Positions 9,168 through 17,994 are shown, counted from the first letter of the stretch. The stretch: DNA of 42,917 nt from JAJPHF01 sp035293805 (GCA_035293805.1 DATGMD010000023.1:1-42917); one strand, 5' to 3'. A program made the numbers and translations. The notes: generated from the sequence alone by a model not told the origin.

Positions 9168-9247
9168 ATCAGATAGCGAGTTCATAATCGGCCACGTCTA
9201 TATGGCAAGACAAATAGCGGGAACAATTTGCCTGTCGGGTAAGAGAG

Positions 9248-10528
9248 ATGGGGAGGCTAGCTATAATCCACACGACAAGCTCGGCTATGGCGATCGCCTC
9301 GATCGCAAGCGCGGTGGTATTGGCGGCAGCCGTTGTGGTACACGCAGATGGCCGGAGCGGTGAACCCGTTCCCTATATAGAGACCTTTGATGGCCGTCCG
9401 GCTCGGCCCGAGCCCTGGCGCCCGCTCGACTGGGATGTGACGACGCACTCGCGCGACCCAAATACGTGGCGCACTCCGCGCCCTATGGAGGCTATGCACG
9501 GCGACATATGCACCCCTCCACCTGCTGCTCACACCGCCCGCTCCTACGAGGACGCGGTTTTCCTCTGCAACGACCATCTCATGACGGCAATCAACGCCAG
9601 CAGTTACGGCGTCATCTACCTTACGCCGAGTCACCAGGTGGACTTCTCTGACGGCGAGGCAACAATACGCTTCGATCTCTCCACCCTCCGCACCTCGCCC
9701 CGCGACTGGATCGACCTCTGGGTCAGCCCCTATGACGAGCACCTTCAGCTCCCGTTAGAAGACTGGCTGCCTGACCTCAACGGCCCGCCACGGAGCGCGG
9801 TCCACATCAAGATGGAGAGCCTGAACGGCGCCACGCCGTTCAAGGCGTTCGTCTACCGCAACTTCCGGGAGGAGGACGTAGGGGGCGACGCGCAGACCGG
9901 CTACGAGAGCTTCCTGGACCCGAGCGCCCTCCGCCGCGACACTTTCGAACTGCGTCTCTCGCGCACGCACCTGAAGTTCGGCATGCCGGCCTATGATTTC
10001 TGGTGGGTGGACATGGACATCGCTGATCTCGGCTGGGACCAGGGCGTGGCGCAGTTCGGCCATCACTCGTACGACCCCACGCGCAACTGCCCGACGTGCG
10101 GCCCGAATACCTGGCACTGGGACAACGTCTCCATCTCGTCGGCCATCCCCTTCACCATGCTGCGCGCCGACCGCCGCTACGTGGACCCCGATACCGAGCC
10201 CGGCGTCAACTTTCCTGCCCCCTCCCCCGACAACAGCCGGCTGCGCTTCGCCGGCGTCGGGCGCAATATAGAGGTGAGCTTCGATGGCGGTACGACCTGG
10301 GAGCCGGCGCAGCTGCAGACCCAGATGAAGTATGACTACACGCGGTTCCAGTCGTACTGGACGCCGATCCCCGCTGGCGTATGGAGCGTGCGGTTCCGCG
10401 GGAAGAGCGCAACACCCGGGCTGCCGTGGATGGTGCAGGACATCTCCGTCTGGTCCCGCGAGCCTCCTGCTCAGAATAGCGCCCAACCACCGAGCGAGCA
10501 GGCCGCCTTGTTCGAGTGTCCCTTGTAG
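9248..10528 (+). CDS. Secreted protein of unknown function, possible beta-sandwich fold
   Basis: A 426-residue protein with an N-terminal export signal (hydrophobic run about residues 12-32, ending near HADG). The mature part is rich in Trp, Tyr, Asp and Pro and has motifs such as VPYIETFDGRP near the start and CPTCGPNTWHWDNVSI about two thirds along. A WHWDNV-type strand late in the chain recalls concanavalin-A-like sugar-binding or glycosidase folds, but no catalytic motif was identified. GC returns to genome style after the first ~150 bases, while the 5' end resembles the low-GC modules. Its start is duplicated at 8592. It may be a surface or extracellular partner of the RHS island or a passenger; the call stays at secreted, unknown. 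Confidence 0.8.
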   Translation: MGRLAIIHTTSSAMAIASIASAVVLAAAVVVHADGRSGEPVPYIETFDGRPARPEPWRPLDWDVTTHSRDPNTWRTPRPMEAMHGDICTPPPAAHTARSYEDAVFLCNDHLMTAINASSYGVIYLTPSHQVDFSDGEATIRFDLSTLRTSPRDWIDLWVSPYDEHLQLPLEDWLPDLNGPPRSAVHIKMESLNGATPFKAFVYRNFREEDVGGDAQTGYESFLDPSALRRDTFELRLSRTHLKFGMPAYDFWWVDMDIADLGWDQGVAQFGHHSYDPTRNCPTCGPNTWHWDNVSISSAIPFTMLRADRRYVDPDTEPGVNFPAPSPDNSRLRFAGVGRNIEVSFDGGTTWEPAQLQTQMKYDYTRFQSYWTPIPAGVWSVRFRGKSATPGLPWMVQDISVWSREPPAQNSAQPPSEQAALFECPL

Positions 10529-11002
10529 CTTCTACGCGATCCTCGCCTAGCGTCCCGGTAGTGCGATTCCCTGGCTTGCCTGGTGACGGCGATCCGTGAA
10601 CGGACACGCGGCTCCCGGGCACCGTCGTCTCGGCCCCTGAATCCGCGGGTGACGGCTGATCCGCCCGAGCGGGAACGATTGCGCTATAGCCGTTTCTGCT
10701 GTTCGATGCGGCGAGCACGCGCCTGGCTCCTGTTCGGCGGCCTGAGCGCCGACCCAGCCCCGTGTGAGTGTCCACCCTCGCGTTGTTGGCTTTGCCTGGT
10801 CATACCCGCCGTGCGCAATCTCGGGATCAACCCCGCTGCCGATCGGTGCCCTGCCGCTCACGGTTGCTGGCGATCGGCTCCTCTCAACCGTCAGCACGAA
10901 AGCTCAGGCCGCCACTCAGAATTCGGCGTTGCTGACGATGCTGACGGTTGTGCCAGCGACTTGCCGTCCACGCGACGCCAGGAATTCTCCGTTGAATTGT
11001 TG
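10529..11002. other. Gene-poor stretch between secreted protein and HTH gene
   Basis: No convincing gene is seen. A long frame on the plus strand runs through it into the HTH gene, but its sequence is Arg/Pro/Cys-rich and looks like non-coding GC-rich DNA. This is where an attachment site for the downstream serine recombinase might be expected, but no repeat pair that would show one was found. Confidence 0.4.
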
Positions 11003-11032
11003 TTGCCAATGTCGGCATTAATGGCGTACAAT
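11003..11032 (+). promoter_or_regulatory. Sigma-70-like promoter of the HTH/recombinase pair, probably leaderless
   Basis: TTGCCA (11003-11008) and TACAAT (11027-11032) are separated by 18 bases. The expected start of transcription is around 11038-11040, exactly at the ATG of the HTH gene (11039). No Shine-Dalgarno sequence precedes that ATG, which fits a leaderless transcript. Confidence 0.5.
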
Positions 11033-11038
11033 CAACGC

Positions 11039-11251
11039 ATGAGCGATACCGAGCGGGACTTTCTAACGGCAGCCGAGGCGGCAGCCGCCCTGGGCCTGCC
11101 AGGGCGCACGGTCCGTAACCGCCTCCAGCGCGGCATCATGCGCGGCGTGGCGGTGAATCCGCGATTATGGCTGGTGTCCCGCGCCGAGGTCGAGCGCTGG
11201 CGGGAAGTCGGCAAACTGCCGCCGGGCCGGAAGCCGCGTCCCGAGTCGTAA
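11039..11251 (+). CDS. Small helix-turn-helix DNA-binding protein (excisionase/MerR-like)
   Basis: A 70-residue protein that is essentially one winged HTH of the excisionase type (helix_turn_helix_17): DFLTAAEAAAALGLPGRTVRN recognises the N-terminal helices, followed by a basic wing and VSRAEVERWRE. The ATG at 11039 is chosen because the domain starts nine residues later and a promoter lies directly upstream; an in-frame ATG at 11018 would add seven residues but overlaps the promoter. The gene is 69 bases ahead of a large serine recombinase. Small HTH proteins in that position often act as recombination directionality factors or regulators of the recombinase. Which of these applies here cannot be seen. 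Confidence 0.75.
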   Translation: MSDTERDFLTAAEAAAALGLPGRTVRNRLQRGIMRGVAVNPRLWLVSRAEVERWREVGKLPPGRKPRPES

Positions 11252-11320
11252 CCAAACAAGTGCCCCGGCACCGTTGCAGCGGCCCGGGGCTGGCGAGCAC
11301 CTGAGTAGGAGGTACCCGCA

Positions 11321-13063
11321 ATGGCAATTCTAGCACCGGCGCCCTCAACAGCTCTCCGCGCCGCGATCTACCGCCGCGTCAGTACGCTAGAGCAGGGACA
11401 GCGCGGCCATAGCCTCGACGCGCAAGCGCAGGACTGCGCAGCGCTCGCCGCCGAGCTGGGCGCCACTTTGATTGGTGAGCCGTTCACCGACCGCGACAGC
11501 GGCGCCGAATGGAATCTGCCGGGCCTGAACGCGATGCTCGACGCGGCGAAGCGGCGCGCCTTTGACGTGCTGCTCGTCTACGACCCCGACCGGCTGGCGC
11601 GCAACATGGCGAAGCAGCTCGTGGTCGAGGAAGATCTCAAGCGCGCCGGCGTCGTCATTCGCTACGTCACTCTTCGGCTAGGCGATACCGCCGAGGATTA
11701 CCTGCTCAAGAACATGCGCTCGGCCATCGCGGAATACGAGCGCTCGAAGATCGCTCTACGGACCAGTCGAGGTCGCCGCGCGAAAGCCGAGCGCGGCTTG
11801 ATCGTCGGGAACGGATGGGCGCCCTACGGCTACCGCTTCACCTACGACACTGATGGCCGAGTAGTCGGTCTGGAAGAGGACCCGGCTACGGCGCCCGTCG
11901 TGCGTCGTATCTTCACCGACCTCACGCAACATTCCCTCAACGAGGTCTGCCGACGGCTAAACGCCGAGGGTGTGCCGACGTACTTCCAGGGGCGCACGCG
12001 GAGGGGAAAGCCGCTGTCAGGTCGCTGGCGCGACAGTACGATTCTCGGCATTGTGCAGAACCCCGTGTACCTCGGCACCGCTGCATACGGACGCCGAGAC
12101 ACCCACAAGCAGCTACGTCCGCCCGATACGTGGCTTACTATTGCCGTGCCCGCTCTCATCGATCGCGATACCTGGGACGCAGCCCACGCAGCGATGGCTC
12201 AGCGCCGGGACCGGCGGCCCGCGAAGCGGCCTGACCTGGAGCACGTCTACGAGCTTCGCGGACGGCTGACTTGCGGGCATTGCGGCGGAGCAGTCGCTAC
12301 GCAGATCAACAACGGGCACCGCTACTACGCCTGTCTCCGCCGGGAAGCAGCGCGGGCCGCTTTCCAGGGTAAGCCGCGATGCACACTACCGCCCGTGCCC
12401 AGTGCGCTCCTAGATGCTGAGGCGTGGCAGCTCACGAGCGCCGCCCTACTCGATAAGGAGCGTCTTGCCATGGGGCTCCGGGCGGCCCGTGAGCAGCACA
12501 GCGATGCGGACACCCGCCAGCGCGAGCGGCTGGATGCCGTCGACCGCGAAATTGCGCGGCTGCGCGCACGCTTCGACCGCATCACGGACGAACGGCTCGA
12601 CGCTACCCCAGGGAGCGAGACAGACCGCGCATTGCGCTCCAAGGCCCACGAGGTCGAAGCGGCGATCAACCGGCTGCTGGCGGACCGAGCCAAGCTCGCC
12701 GCCGCTCCCATGCCGGGGATTAGCGAGACGGAGAGCCTGCAGCTCTGTGAGTTCGCGGCGGAGGTACGCGCGGGGATCGAGCATGCGACGCCGGCGGAGC
12801 GCCGCCGTGTCTACGAACTGCTGCGCCTGGAGGGCACCGTCCGTCTGGACCCAGAGCAGGGGGTGCAACTCGGGCGGCGTCACCGCTTTTCGATCGCCTG
12901 GACCAGCGTCCTAGACCTATCCCACGACACACGAGAGGTCAAGAAGACGCGCGTCGAGTATTTCACCGACGACTACGCTGATTGGGAGCGCAAGTTCCTG
13001 GGCGAGGTCAAGATCAGCCTCGGGGGCGTCCCCGCCCCGGAGCCGGCCGCGGCCCCGGCGTAG
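11321..13063 (+). CDS. Large serine recombinase (phage-type integrase/resolvase)
   Basis: A 580-residue site-specific recombinase. The N-terminal resolvase domain has the catalytic serine in YRRVS (Ser21), the DRDSG and YDPDRLAR motifs (around residues 57-94) and the long helix near 125-150. It is followed by a recombinase domain (about 165-300), a zinc ribbon (Cys318, Cys321, Cys338, Cys354) and a charged coiled coil (about 385-470) in the C-terminal half. This full set defines the large serine recombinases that integrate and excise phages and genomic islands. AGGAGGT just upstream fixes the ATG. The gene looks intact. With the HTH gene in front it could move the RHS island, but no attachment sites were recognised. 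Confidence 0.93.
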   Translation: MAILAPAPSTALRAAIYRRVSTLEQGQRGHSLDAQAQDCAALAAELGATLIGEPFTDRDSGAEWNLPGLNAMLDAAKRRAFDVLLVYDPDRLARNMAKQLVVEEDLKRAGVVIRYVTLRLGDTAEDYLLKNMRSAIAEYERSKIALRTSRGRRAKAERGLIVGNGWAPYGYRFTYDTDGRVVGLEEDPATAPVVRRIFTDLTQHSLNEVCRRLNAEGVPTYFQGRTRRGKPLSGRWRDSTILGIVQNPVYLGTAAYGRRDTHKQLRPPDTWLTIAVPALIDRDTWDAAHAAMAQRRDRRPAKRPDLEHVYELRGRLTCGHCGGAVATQINNGHRYYACLRREAARAAFQGKPRCTLPPVPSALLDAEAWQLTSAALLDKERLAMGLRAAREQHSDADTRQRERLDAVDREIARLRARFDRITDERLDATPGSETDRALRSKAHEVEAAINRLLADRAKLAAAPMPGISETESLQLCEFAAEVRAGIEHATPAERRRVYELLRLEGTVRLDPEQGVQLGRRHRFSIAWTSVLDLSHDTREVKKTRVEYFTDDYADWERKFLGEVKISLGGVPAPEPAAAPA

Positions 13064-13258
13064 GGCTGCCGCCCGAGCCATGCCAGCTGACGTCCTCGCC
13101 GGCTGCTGGGCTGCGGCACGGTTCCCGCCGGTCGCGGCCACGCGCCGCGCGGCGCGGCGCCCCGTGTGCGGTCTGTGCCATCTCTGTAACGCGGGGCCGC
13201 TAGCACGATGACGAGCGCGGGACTACGATAACCGCGCCATGGTTCTCCTCTTGCGGCG
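13064..13258. other. Intergenic, GC-rich, no gene seen
   Basis: Between the recombinase stop and the convergent binding-protein gene (stop at 13478) there are about 410 bases. Apart from the hairpin at 13259-13295 only low-complexity CGCG-rich sequence is visible. One end of an integrated element could lie here, but no direct repeat proves it. Confidence 0.4.
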
Positions 13259-13295
13259 CGGCGCCGGGGCGATCAGGAGTATCGCCCCGGCGCCG
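13259..13295. terminator. Perfect 15-bp hairpin between convergent genes
   Basis: CGGCGCCGGGGCGAT at 13259-13273 pairs exactly with 13281-13295 around a seven-base loop (CAGGAGT). It lies between the convergent recombinase and binding-protein genes, where a bidirectional terminator is expected. No T run follows on either strand, so the terminator call is inference. Confidence 0.5.
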
Positions 13296-13477
13296 TGGTC
13301 GTGCGGGAGCGTCAGCCCCCGCCTGCCGCGCCCGCGAGCGCCCGCCGCCACCCAGTCAACGCCCCGTCCCCGCGGCGAACGCGCCGGCCAGACAGGGAAG
13401 CGCCGCCAGCGCGCCGCGGAACGCTGCCCGCCGCGCCGCGCGGCGGCACCCGATCCGTGCCCGCGTGCGCGCCGCCG

Positions 13478-14632
13478 TTACTGCCCGCGCGTGAGCAGGT
13501 CCTGGATGCGCGCGCGGCGGGCCAGGAAGTCTTGCTCGTCCAGCCGCTGGAGAAACTCCAGCGTGATCAGCGTCGGCTTGACGTTCGCCCGCTCGACGTC
13601 CGCCAGATCGTTCTTGGTCTTCGACCCGGGCAACAAGTGCAGGTCCTGGAAGTTGGTCGCGTAGAGCACGTCCTGCGCCTCGCGTGTGAGCAGGTAGTTC
13701 ACCCAGAGTTTCGCGGCGTTGGGGTGCGGCGCGGTCTTCGGCACCCCGACGTAGAGGTACAGCAACAGCGGCGCGTCGGTCGGCACCACGTAGTCGAGCG
13801 GCGCGCCCTGGGCCTTCGCCTTGTAGGTGTCCGACTGGCTGCAGTCGAGCGCCAGGGCGTCGAACTCGCCGCTGATCAGGCGCTCCGTCTCGTTGCAGCG
13901 GATCAGCCCCGCCACCTGGTCCGACAGCCGAGTCACGTAATCGAAGGTCCGCTGCGCGCCCCACAGCTCGTCGGTCGAGAGCAGGTCGAAGTACGCGGCG
14001 TACGAAGTGCTCGCCAAGCGGCCCTTGTATTCGGGCTTGAGCAGGTCTTGCAGCGTGTGCGGCACCAGGTCGCCGCGGAGGCGACTCGTGTTGTAGGTGA
14101 TCCCCGCCAGGCTGGACTGGAAGGCGACGGCGATGCCGCCGCCGGTCACGAGCTGCGGGTCCTGCACGTTGGGCGCCCAGCTGGCCCAGGCCACGGGCTC
14201 CAGCGCGTTCGCCTGCGCCGCGACCAGCATGCTGCTCGCGTACGCAACCACCAGATCGGTGGCGGTGGGCCGCCCCGCCTGCACTTCCTGCCCGACCCGC
14301 GCCACCATCTGCGGCATCGACGCGCCCGGCGTGAACTGCACGTTGACGTTCAGGCCGTAGTACTTGTTGTAGCCCTCGGCCAGGCGGCGCACGCCCTCGT
14401 TGCCGCCCATCGTGCCCTCGCCCCAGACGAGCGAGAGCTGGCCCTCCTTGCGCGCCGCCTCGACCATCGCCTGAAGCGCGTCGCTCTGCGCCGGAGCGGT
14501 CGCTGCGCTCGCCACGGCCGGCGCGCTGGCGGCCGGCGGCGCGGGGCTGGCCGCGGGGCCGCTCGCACACGCCGCCACCACGAGTACGGCCAGGACGCCC
14601 GCCGTCCCCCGGAGCGGGTATCGGCATCTCAT
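13478..14632 (-). CDS. Extracellular solute-binding lipoprotein (ABC importer, family 1 type)
   Basis: A 384-residue lipoprotein. The ATG at 14632 is chosen because GAGAGGAG lies upstream and a lipoprotein signal with VAAC lipobox (Cys22) follows; the longer frame to 14725 adds Arg-rich non-signal sequence. After an Ala/Pro-rich linker the body has the two-lobe binding-protein pattern: EAARKEGQLSLVWGEG near the start, then LLKPEYKGRLASTSYAAYF in the middle, as in iron/thiamine/polyamine-type binding proteins. No permease or ATPase gene is adjacent, so the ligand is unknown. It is divergent from the HpaB-type monooxygenase, from which 217 bases separate it, and the pair may share control, in which case the ligand could be a substrate of that enzyme. 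Confidence 0.85.
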   Translation of the reverse strand: MRCRYPLRGTAGVLAVLVVAACASGPAASPAPPAASAPAVASAATAPAQSDALQAMVEAARKEGQLSLVWGEGTMGGNEGVRRLAEGYNKYYGLNVNVQFTPGASMPQMVARVGQEVQAGRPTATDLVVAYASSMLVAAQANALEPVAWASWAPNVQDPQLVTGGGIAVAFQSSLAGITYNTSRLRGDLVPHTLQDLLKPEYKGRLASTSYAAYFDLLSTDELWGAQRTFDYVTRLSDQVAGLIRCNETERLISGEFDALALDCSQSDTYKAKAQGAPLDYVVPTDAPLLLYLYVGVPKTAPHPNAAKLWVNYLLTREAQDVLYATNFQDLHLLPGSKTKNDLADVERANVKPTLITLEFLQRLDEQDFLARRARIQDLLTRGQ

Positions 14633-14849
14633 CGTTGCGTCTCCTCTCGCCGAGCCGCTCCTCGGCGGCGTGCCGCGGCTTCGACGGGCGCTCACGGCGC
14701 CCGCCCTGCCAGCCCAGGGTACCATCTAGCCGGCGGCCGATGGCGGCTTACTGGACTACGGCACGCACAGTCTATATCCTGGCTGCAGACGGCGCGCAAC
14801 GACGCGCTCGAACCGCCGCGCGGCAGCCGCGGAGTAAGCAGGGGGGCCT

Positions 14850-16358
14850 ATGCCGATCCGGCGCGGCGCCGACTTCCTCGCGAGCCTGCGCGACGGCCGC
14901 GAGGTGTGGCTGCACGGCGAGCGAGTGGACGTCACCACGGACGCGCGCCTGGCGGGCTGCGCGCGGGCGTTCGCCGCCATCTACGACCTCCAGGCCGATC
15001 CGGCGTGCCACGACCTGCTCACGATGCCCTCCCCGGACACCGGCGAGCCGGTCAGCATCGCCTACCTGCTGCCGTATACCACCGACGACCTCGTGCGGAA
15101 GCGCCAGATGATCGAGTATCTCGCGCGCCACACGGGGGGCGTTGTCGGCCGCCTGCCCGAATACATCGCCAACATCGTGCTCGGCCTCTACGACGCGCGC
15201 GACGTGCTCGGCGCCGAGGACCCGGGGTTCGCCGCGAACGCGGCGGCCTACTTCGCCCACTGTCGCGAGACCGATCCGTGCGTGAGCCTGGGCTTCGTCG
15301 ACCCGCAGCGCGACCGGCAGCGGCCCGCCACGGATTTCGAGTTCCTGAAGGTCGTCGCGGAGCGTCCGGACGGGCTGATCGTGCGCGGCGCCAAGGGCGT
15401 GGCCACCCTGGCGCCCTACGCCAACGAGTTCGTCTGCCTGACCCTGCCCCGCGAGGGCATCCCGCCCGAGGAGGTCATCCATTTCGCCGTCCCGATGGGC
15501 ACCCCGGGCATCAAGATCATCTGCCGCGAGCCGCTGGCGCCGCGGGTCGCCGCGGAGCACCCGCTGGCTGCCGCCTACGACGAGATGGACGCCTGGGTGG
15601 TCCTCGACGACGTGTTCGTGCCGCGCGAGCGCGTCTTCTACCGCCGCCGCCCCGACCGGCTCGGGGCGCTCCACCGCCGCATCCTCGCCTGGGCCTACTA
15701 CCACGGCGTCGTGCGCATGGCGGTGAAGGCGGAGGTGCTGCTGGGCATCTGCCTCGCCATGACCGACTACCTGGGCACGGCGAAGGTGCCCCACGTTCAG
15801 AACGGCCTCGCCGACGCGATCTGCTACGTCGAGCTGCTGCGCGCCCTCGTCCACGAGGCCGAGCGGCAGCCGGTCCGCTCACCCTCGGGCCTGGCCATCC
15901 CGAACCCCACTCAGGTGAACGTCGGCCGCATCTACGCCGTCGAGCGAGAGCCGCACATCCTCCAGGTCGTGCGCGAGGTGTGCAGCTCCAACATCCTCAT
16001 GGCGCCGGGGCAGGCCGAGCTAGAAAGCCCTGAGATCGGCCAGTACGTCTACCGCTACTTGGTGGGCAAGGACGAGCGCGCGCCCGAGCGGTTCCGCCTG
16101 CTGAAGCTGGCCTGGGACTACGCGGTGGACTCGTTCGGCGCGCGGCAGCTGCTCTTCGACATGTTCAACGCCAGCGACCTGCGCGCCAACAAGGCGTCGC
16201 TGGCCGCCACCTACGCGCCGGACGCCGCCACGACCCTGGCCCGCCGCCTGGCGGGGATCCCACCGCCCGGCGCCCGCCCACCGGGTGCCGGCTCTCCGAA
16301 CGACACTGCCGCACCGGCCGCCCGAAGCGCCCCCGGGCAACCACAGGACGTTCTCTAG
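14850..16358 (+). CDS. HpaB-type FAD-dependent monooxygenase (4-hydroxyphenylacetate 3-hydroxylase family)
   Basis: A 502-residue protein matching the HpaB/PvcC group along its length: an N-terminal helical part (SLRDGREVWLHGERV), the middle beta domain (FAVPMGTPGIKIICREPL, then DEMDAWVVLDDVFVPRERVF), and the C-terminal acyl-CoA-dehydrogenase-like helical domain. Members use reduced FAD, supplied by a separate reductase, to hydroxylate phenols ortho to an existing OH, although some act as 4-hydroxybutyryl-CoA dehydratases. The cluster motifs of the dehydratases were not seen, so a monooxygenase is more likely. AGGGGGG precedes the ATG. No HpaC reductase is nearby. The C-terminal ~35 residues are a Pro/Ala/Gly tail. 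Substrate is unknown. Confidence 0.88.
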   Translation: MPIRRGADFLASLRDGREVWLHGERVDVTTDARLAGCARAFAAIYDLQADPACHDLLTMPSPDTGEPVSIAYLLPYTTDDLVRKRQMIEYLARHTGGVVGRLPEYIANIVLGLYDARDVLGAEDPGFAANAAAYFAHCRETDPCVSLGFVDPQRDRQRPATDFEFLKVVAERPDGLIVRGAKGVATLAPYANEFVCLTLPREGIPPEEVIHFAVPMGTPGIKIICREPLAPRVAAEHPLAAAYDEMDAWVVLDDVFVPRERVFYRRRPDRLGALHRRILAWAYYHGVVRMAVKAEVLLGICLAMTDYLGTAKVPHVQNGLADAICYVELLRALVHEAERQPVRSPSGLAIPNPTQVNVGRIYAVEREPHILQVVREVCSSNILMAPGQAELESPEIGQYVYRYLVGKDERAPERFRLLKLAWDYAVDSFGARQLLFDMFNASDLRANKASLAATYAPDAATTLARRLAGIPPPGARPPGAGSPNDTAAPAARSAPGQPQDVL

Positions 16359-16530
16359 AGCAACTTGCGCCCAAGCTAAGCAGCCAGCGTCTCGGAGGGG
16401 TGGGTCTCGTGCCCGCCCGCGGCCTGTGGCGCGGAATACTGCAAGCGCCACTGGCCGCAGCTCCGGCGTGGGCCGCCTACTCAGCCGGGCTGCAAACCGC
16501 GGTAGTCTGAAGCTCCGAGCGCCTTGGGCC

Positions 16531-17994
16531 TCAGCTACTGCGGGGAGTCCGTCCGCCCGCTACGCTAAATTGGCGCCCGCGGTGGGGGCGCCGCCGGCGG
16601 CCGCGACTCGGCCCACTCCCGCTCGGCCGGGTGGCCGGACGGCTGCTGTCGGCCGTCGTGGCCGGCGCGCTGGCCGCCCGCGACGCAGGGCGAGCCGCCG
16701 GCCGCTGGCCCGCCGGCCGCGGGGCCGGATGATGGCCGGCGCTCGCGCGGCGCTGCATCTTCGGAGCCGGCGTGGTGCCGGGGCGACTGGGCGCGGGCCG
16801 CGCGGCAGCGCCGCCAGGCTGGTCCTTAGCGGACCTGGCGACCGCAGTAGAGGTCCGGGGCGGAGCGGGAGGCGCCGCCCCGCCGCCCGGCCAGGCCGCC
16901 CGCGGCAGGCGGCGCCCGAGCGCCCGCTCGAACGCGGCCCAGCGGGACAGGTCTGTCGGCTCCAGCAGCGTCACCGCCACGCCCGAGCGCCCCATGCGGC
17001 CCGTGCGCCCCACGCGGTGCGTGAACAGCTCCGGCGACTCGGGCAGCTCGTAGTTGATGACCTGCTCGATGTGCTCCACGTCGATGCCGCGCGCCGCCAC
17101 GTTCGTGGCGATCAGGATCGGCACCTTGCCGCTCCGCACGTCCTCCATCACGCGGTCGCGCGCGTTCTGGCTGAGGTTGCCCTGCAGCGCGGCCACCGGG
17201 TAGCCGAGCGCGTCCAGGCGCCGCGCCATCTGCTTCACGCCGTGCTTCGTCCGTCCGAACACCAGCGTCATCCCCGCGCCGCGCGCGTCGAGCAGCGTCT
17301 GCAGCGCCGCCCACCGCTGGCCCACCGGCACCTCGTACACTTGGTGCTCGATGGCCGGCGTCGAGGCCGGCGTCCGCTCCACCCGCGCCGTCGCCGGCGC
17401 GCGCAGGTGCCGCTCGGCCGTCGTCCGCACCCAGGCCGGCATCGTTGCCGAGAACAGCGCCGTCTGCCGCTTCGCTGGCGCCCGCCCAAGGATGCGCTCA
17501 ACGTCGGGCGCGAAGCCACGGTCCAGCATCTCGTCGGCCTCGTCCAGCACCAGGAAGCGCAGGTCCTGGAGCACGAGCGCGCCCTGCTGGATCAGGTCGA
17601 GCACGCGGCCGGGCGTGCCGACCACCACCTGCGCGCCGGCCTGGAGCGCGCGGATCTGGCTGCCCGGCGCGCGCCCGCCGCAGATGACGAGCGTGCGGAA
17701 CCCATACTGCTCGCCGAGCGCGGCGAACACCTGCTCGACCTGCACCGCCAGCTCGCGGGTCGGCACCAGCACCAGCCCCTGCACCTGCCGGCGGCGCGCG
17801 TCGAGCCGCTCGCTGAGCGGCAGCGCGAAGGCCAGCGTCTTGCCCGAGCCGGTCGGCGCCTCGCCGACCAGGTCGCGTCCGGCGAGCAGCGGCGGGATGG
17901 CGGCGCTCTGAATCTCGGTGGGGGTAGTGATGCCCATCTGGGCGAGGGCGGCGAGGGCTGGCGCGCCAAGCGCCATCTGGGAAAACGTCGACAA
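16531..17994 (-). CDS. DEAD-box ATP-dependent RNA helicase with basic Pro/Ala/Arg-rich tail
   Basis: About 487 residues with every helicase motif: Q motif (TPTEIQ), Walker A APTGSGKT (residues 46-53), PTRELA, TPGR, DEAD (151-154), SAT, then ATNVAARGID and HRVGRTGR in the second RecA-like domain. The last ~120 residues are Arg/Pro/Ala/Ser-rich and probably bind RNA, as in the CsdA/RhlE group. A TTG at 17994 is chosen: GGAAGGA lies six bases upstream and LSTFSQMALG follows directly, while an ATG at 18066 would sit inside a leader hairpin and add atypical residues. ATG 17976 is another option. Such helicases unwind structured RNA in ribosome assembly or cold. The leader carries an attenuator-like hairpin. 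Confidence 0.93.
   Translation of the reverse strand: MSTFSQMALGAPALAALAQMGITTPTEIQSAAIPPLLAGRDLVGEAPTGSGKTLAFALPLSERLDARRRQVQGLVLVPTRELAVQVEQVFAALGEQYGFRTLVICGGRAPGSQIRALQAGAQVVVGTPGRVLDLIQQGALVLQDLRFLVLDEADEMLDRGFAPDVERILGRAPAKRQTALFSATMPAWVRTTAERHLRAPATARVERTPASTPAIEHQVYEVPVGQRWAALQTLLDARGAGMTLVFGRTKHGVKQMARRLDALGYPVAALQGNLSQNARDRVMEDVRSGKVPILIATNVAARGIDVEHIEQVINYELPESPELFTHRVGRTGRMGRSGVAVTLLEPTDLSRWAAFERALGRRLPRAAWPGGGAAPPAPPRTSTAVARSAKDQPGGAAARPAPSRPGTTPAPKMQRRASAGHHPAPRPAGQRPAARPASRAASAPATTADSSRPATRPSGSGPSRGRRRRPHRGRQFSVAGGRTPRSS

Noticed and set aside
10583..11038. N-terminal extension of the HTH protein (start at 10583)
   Set aside because: The added residues are Arg/Pro/Cys-rich without domain, and a promoter at 11003-11032 lies inside the extension.
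14740..14800. TATATC/TATAGA spot as a divergent promoter for the monooxygenase and binding protein
   Set aside because: The -35 matches on either strand are weak (three or four of six bases), so no promoter is called.
13295..16033. 912-codon open frame on the plus strand
   Set aside because: It runs antisense through the binding-protein gene and out of frame through the monooxygenase gene; the product is Arg/Ala/Pro-rich with no domain, typical of GC-rich shadow frames.
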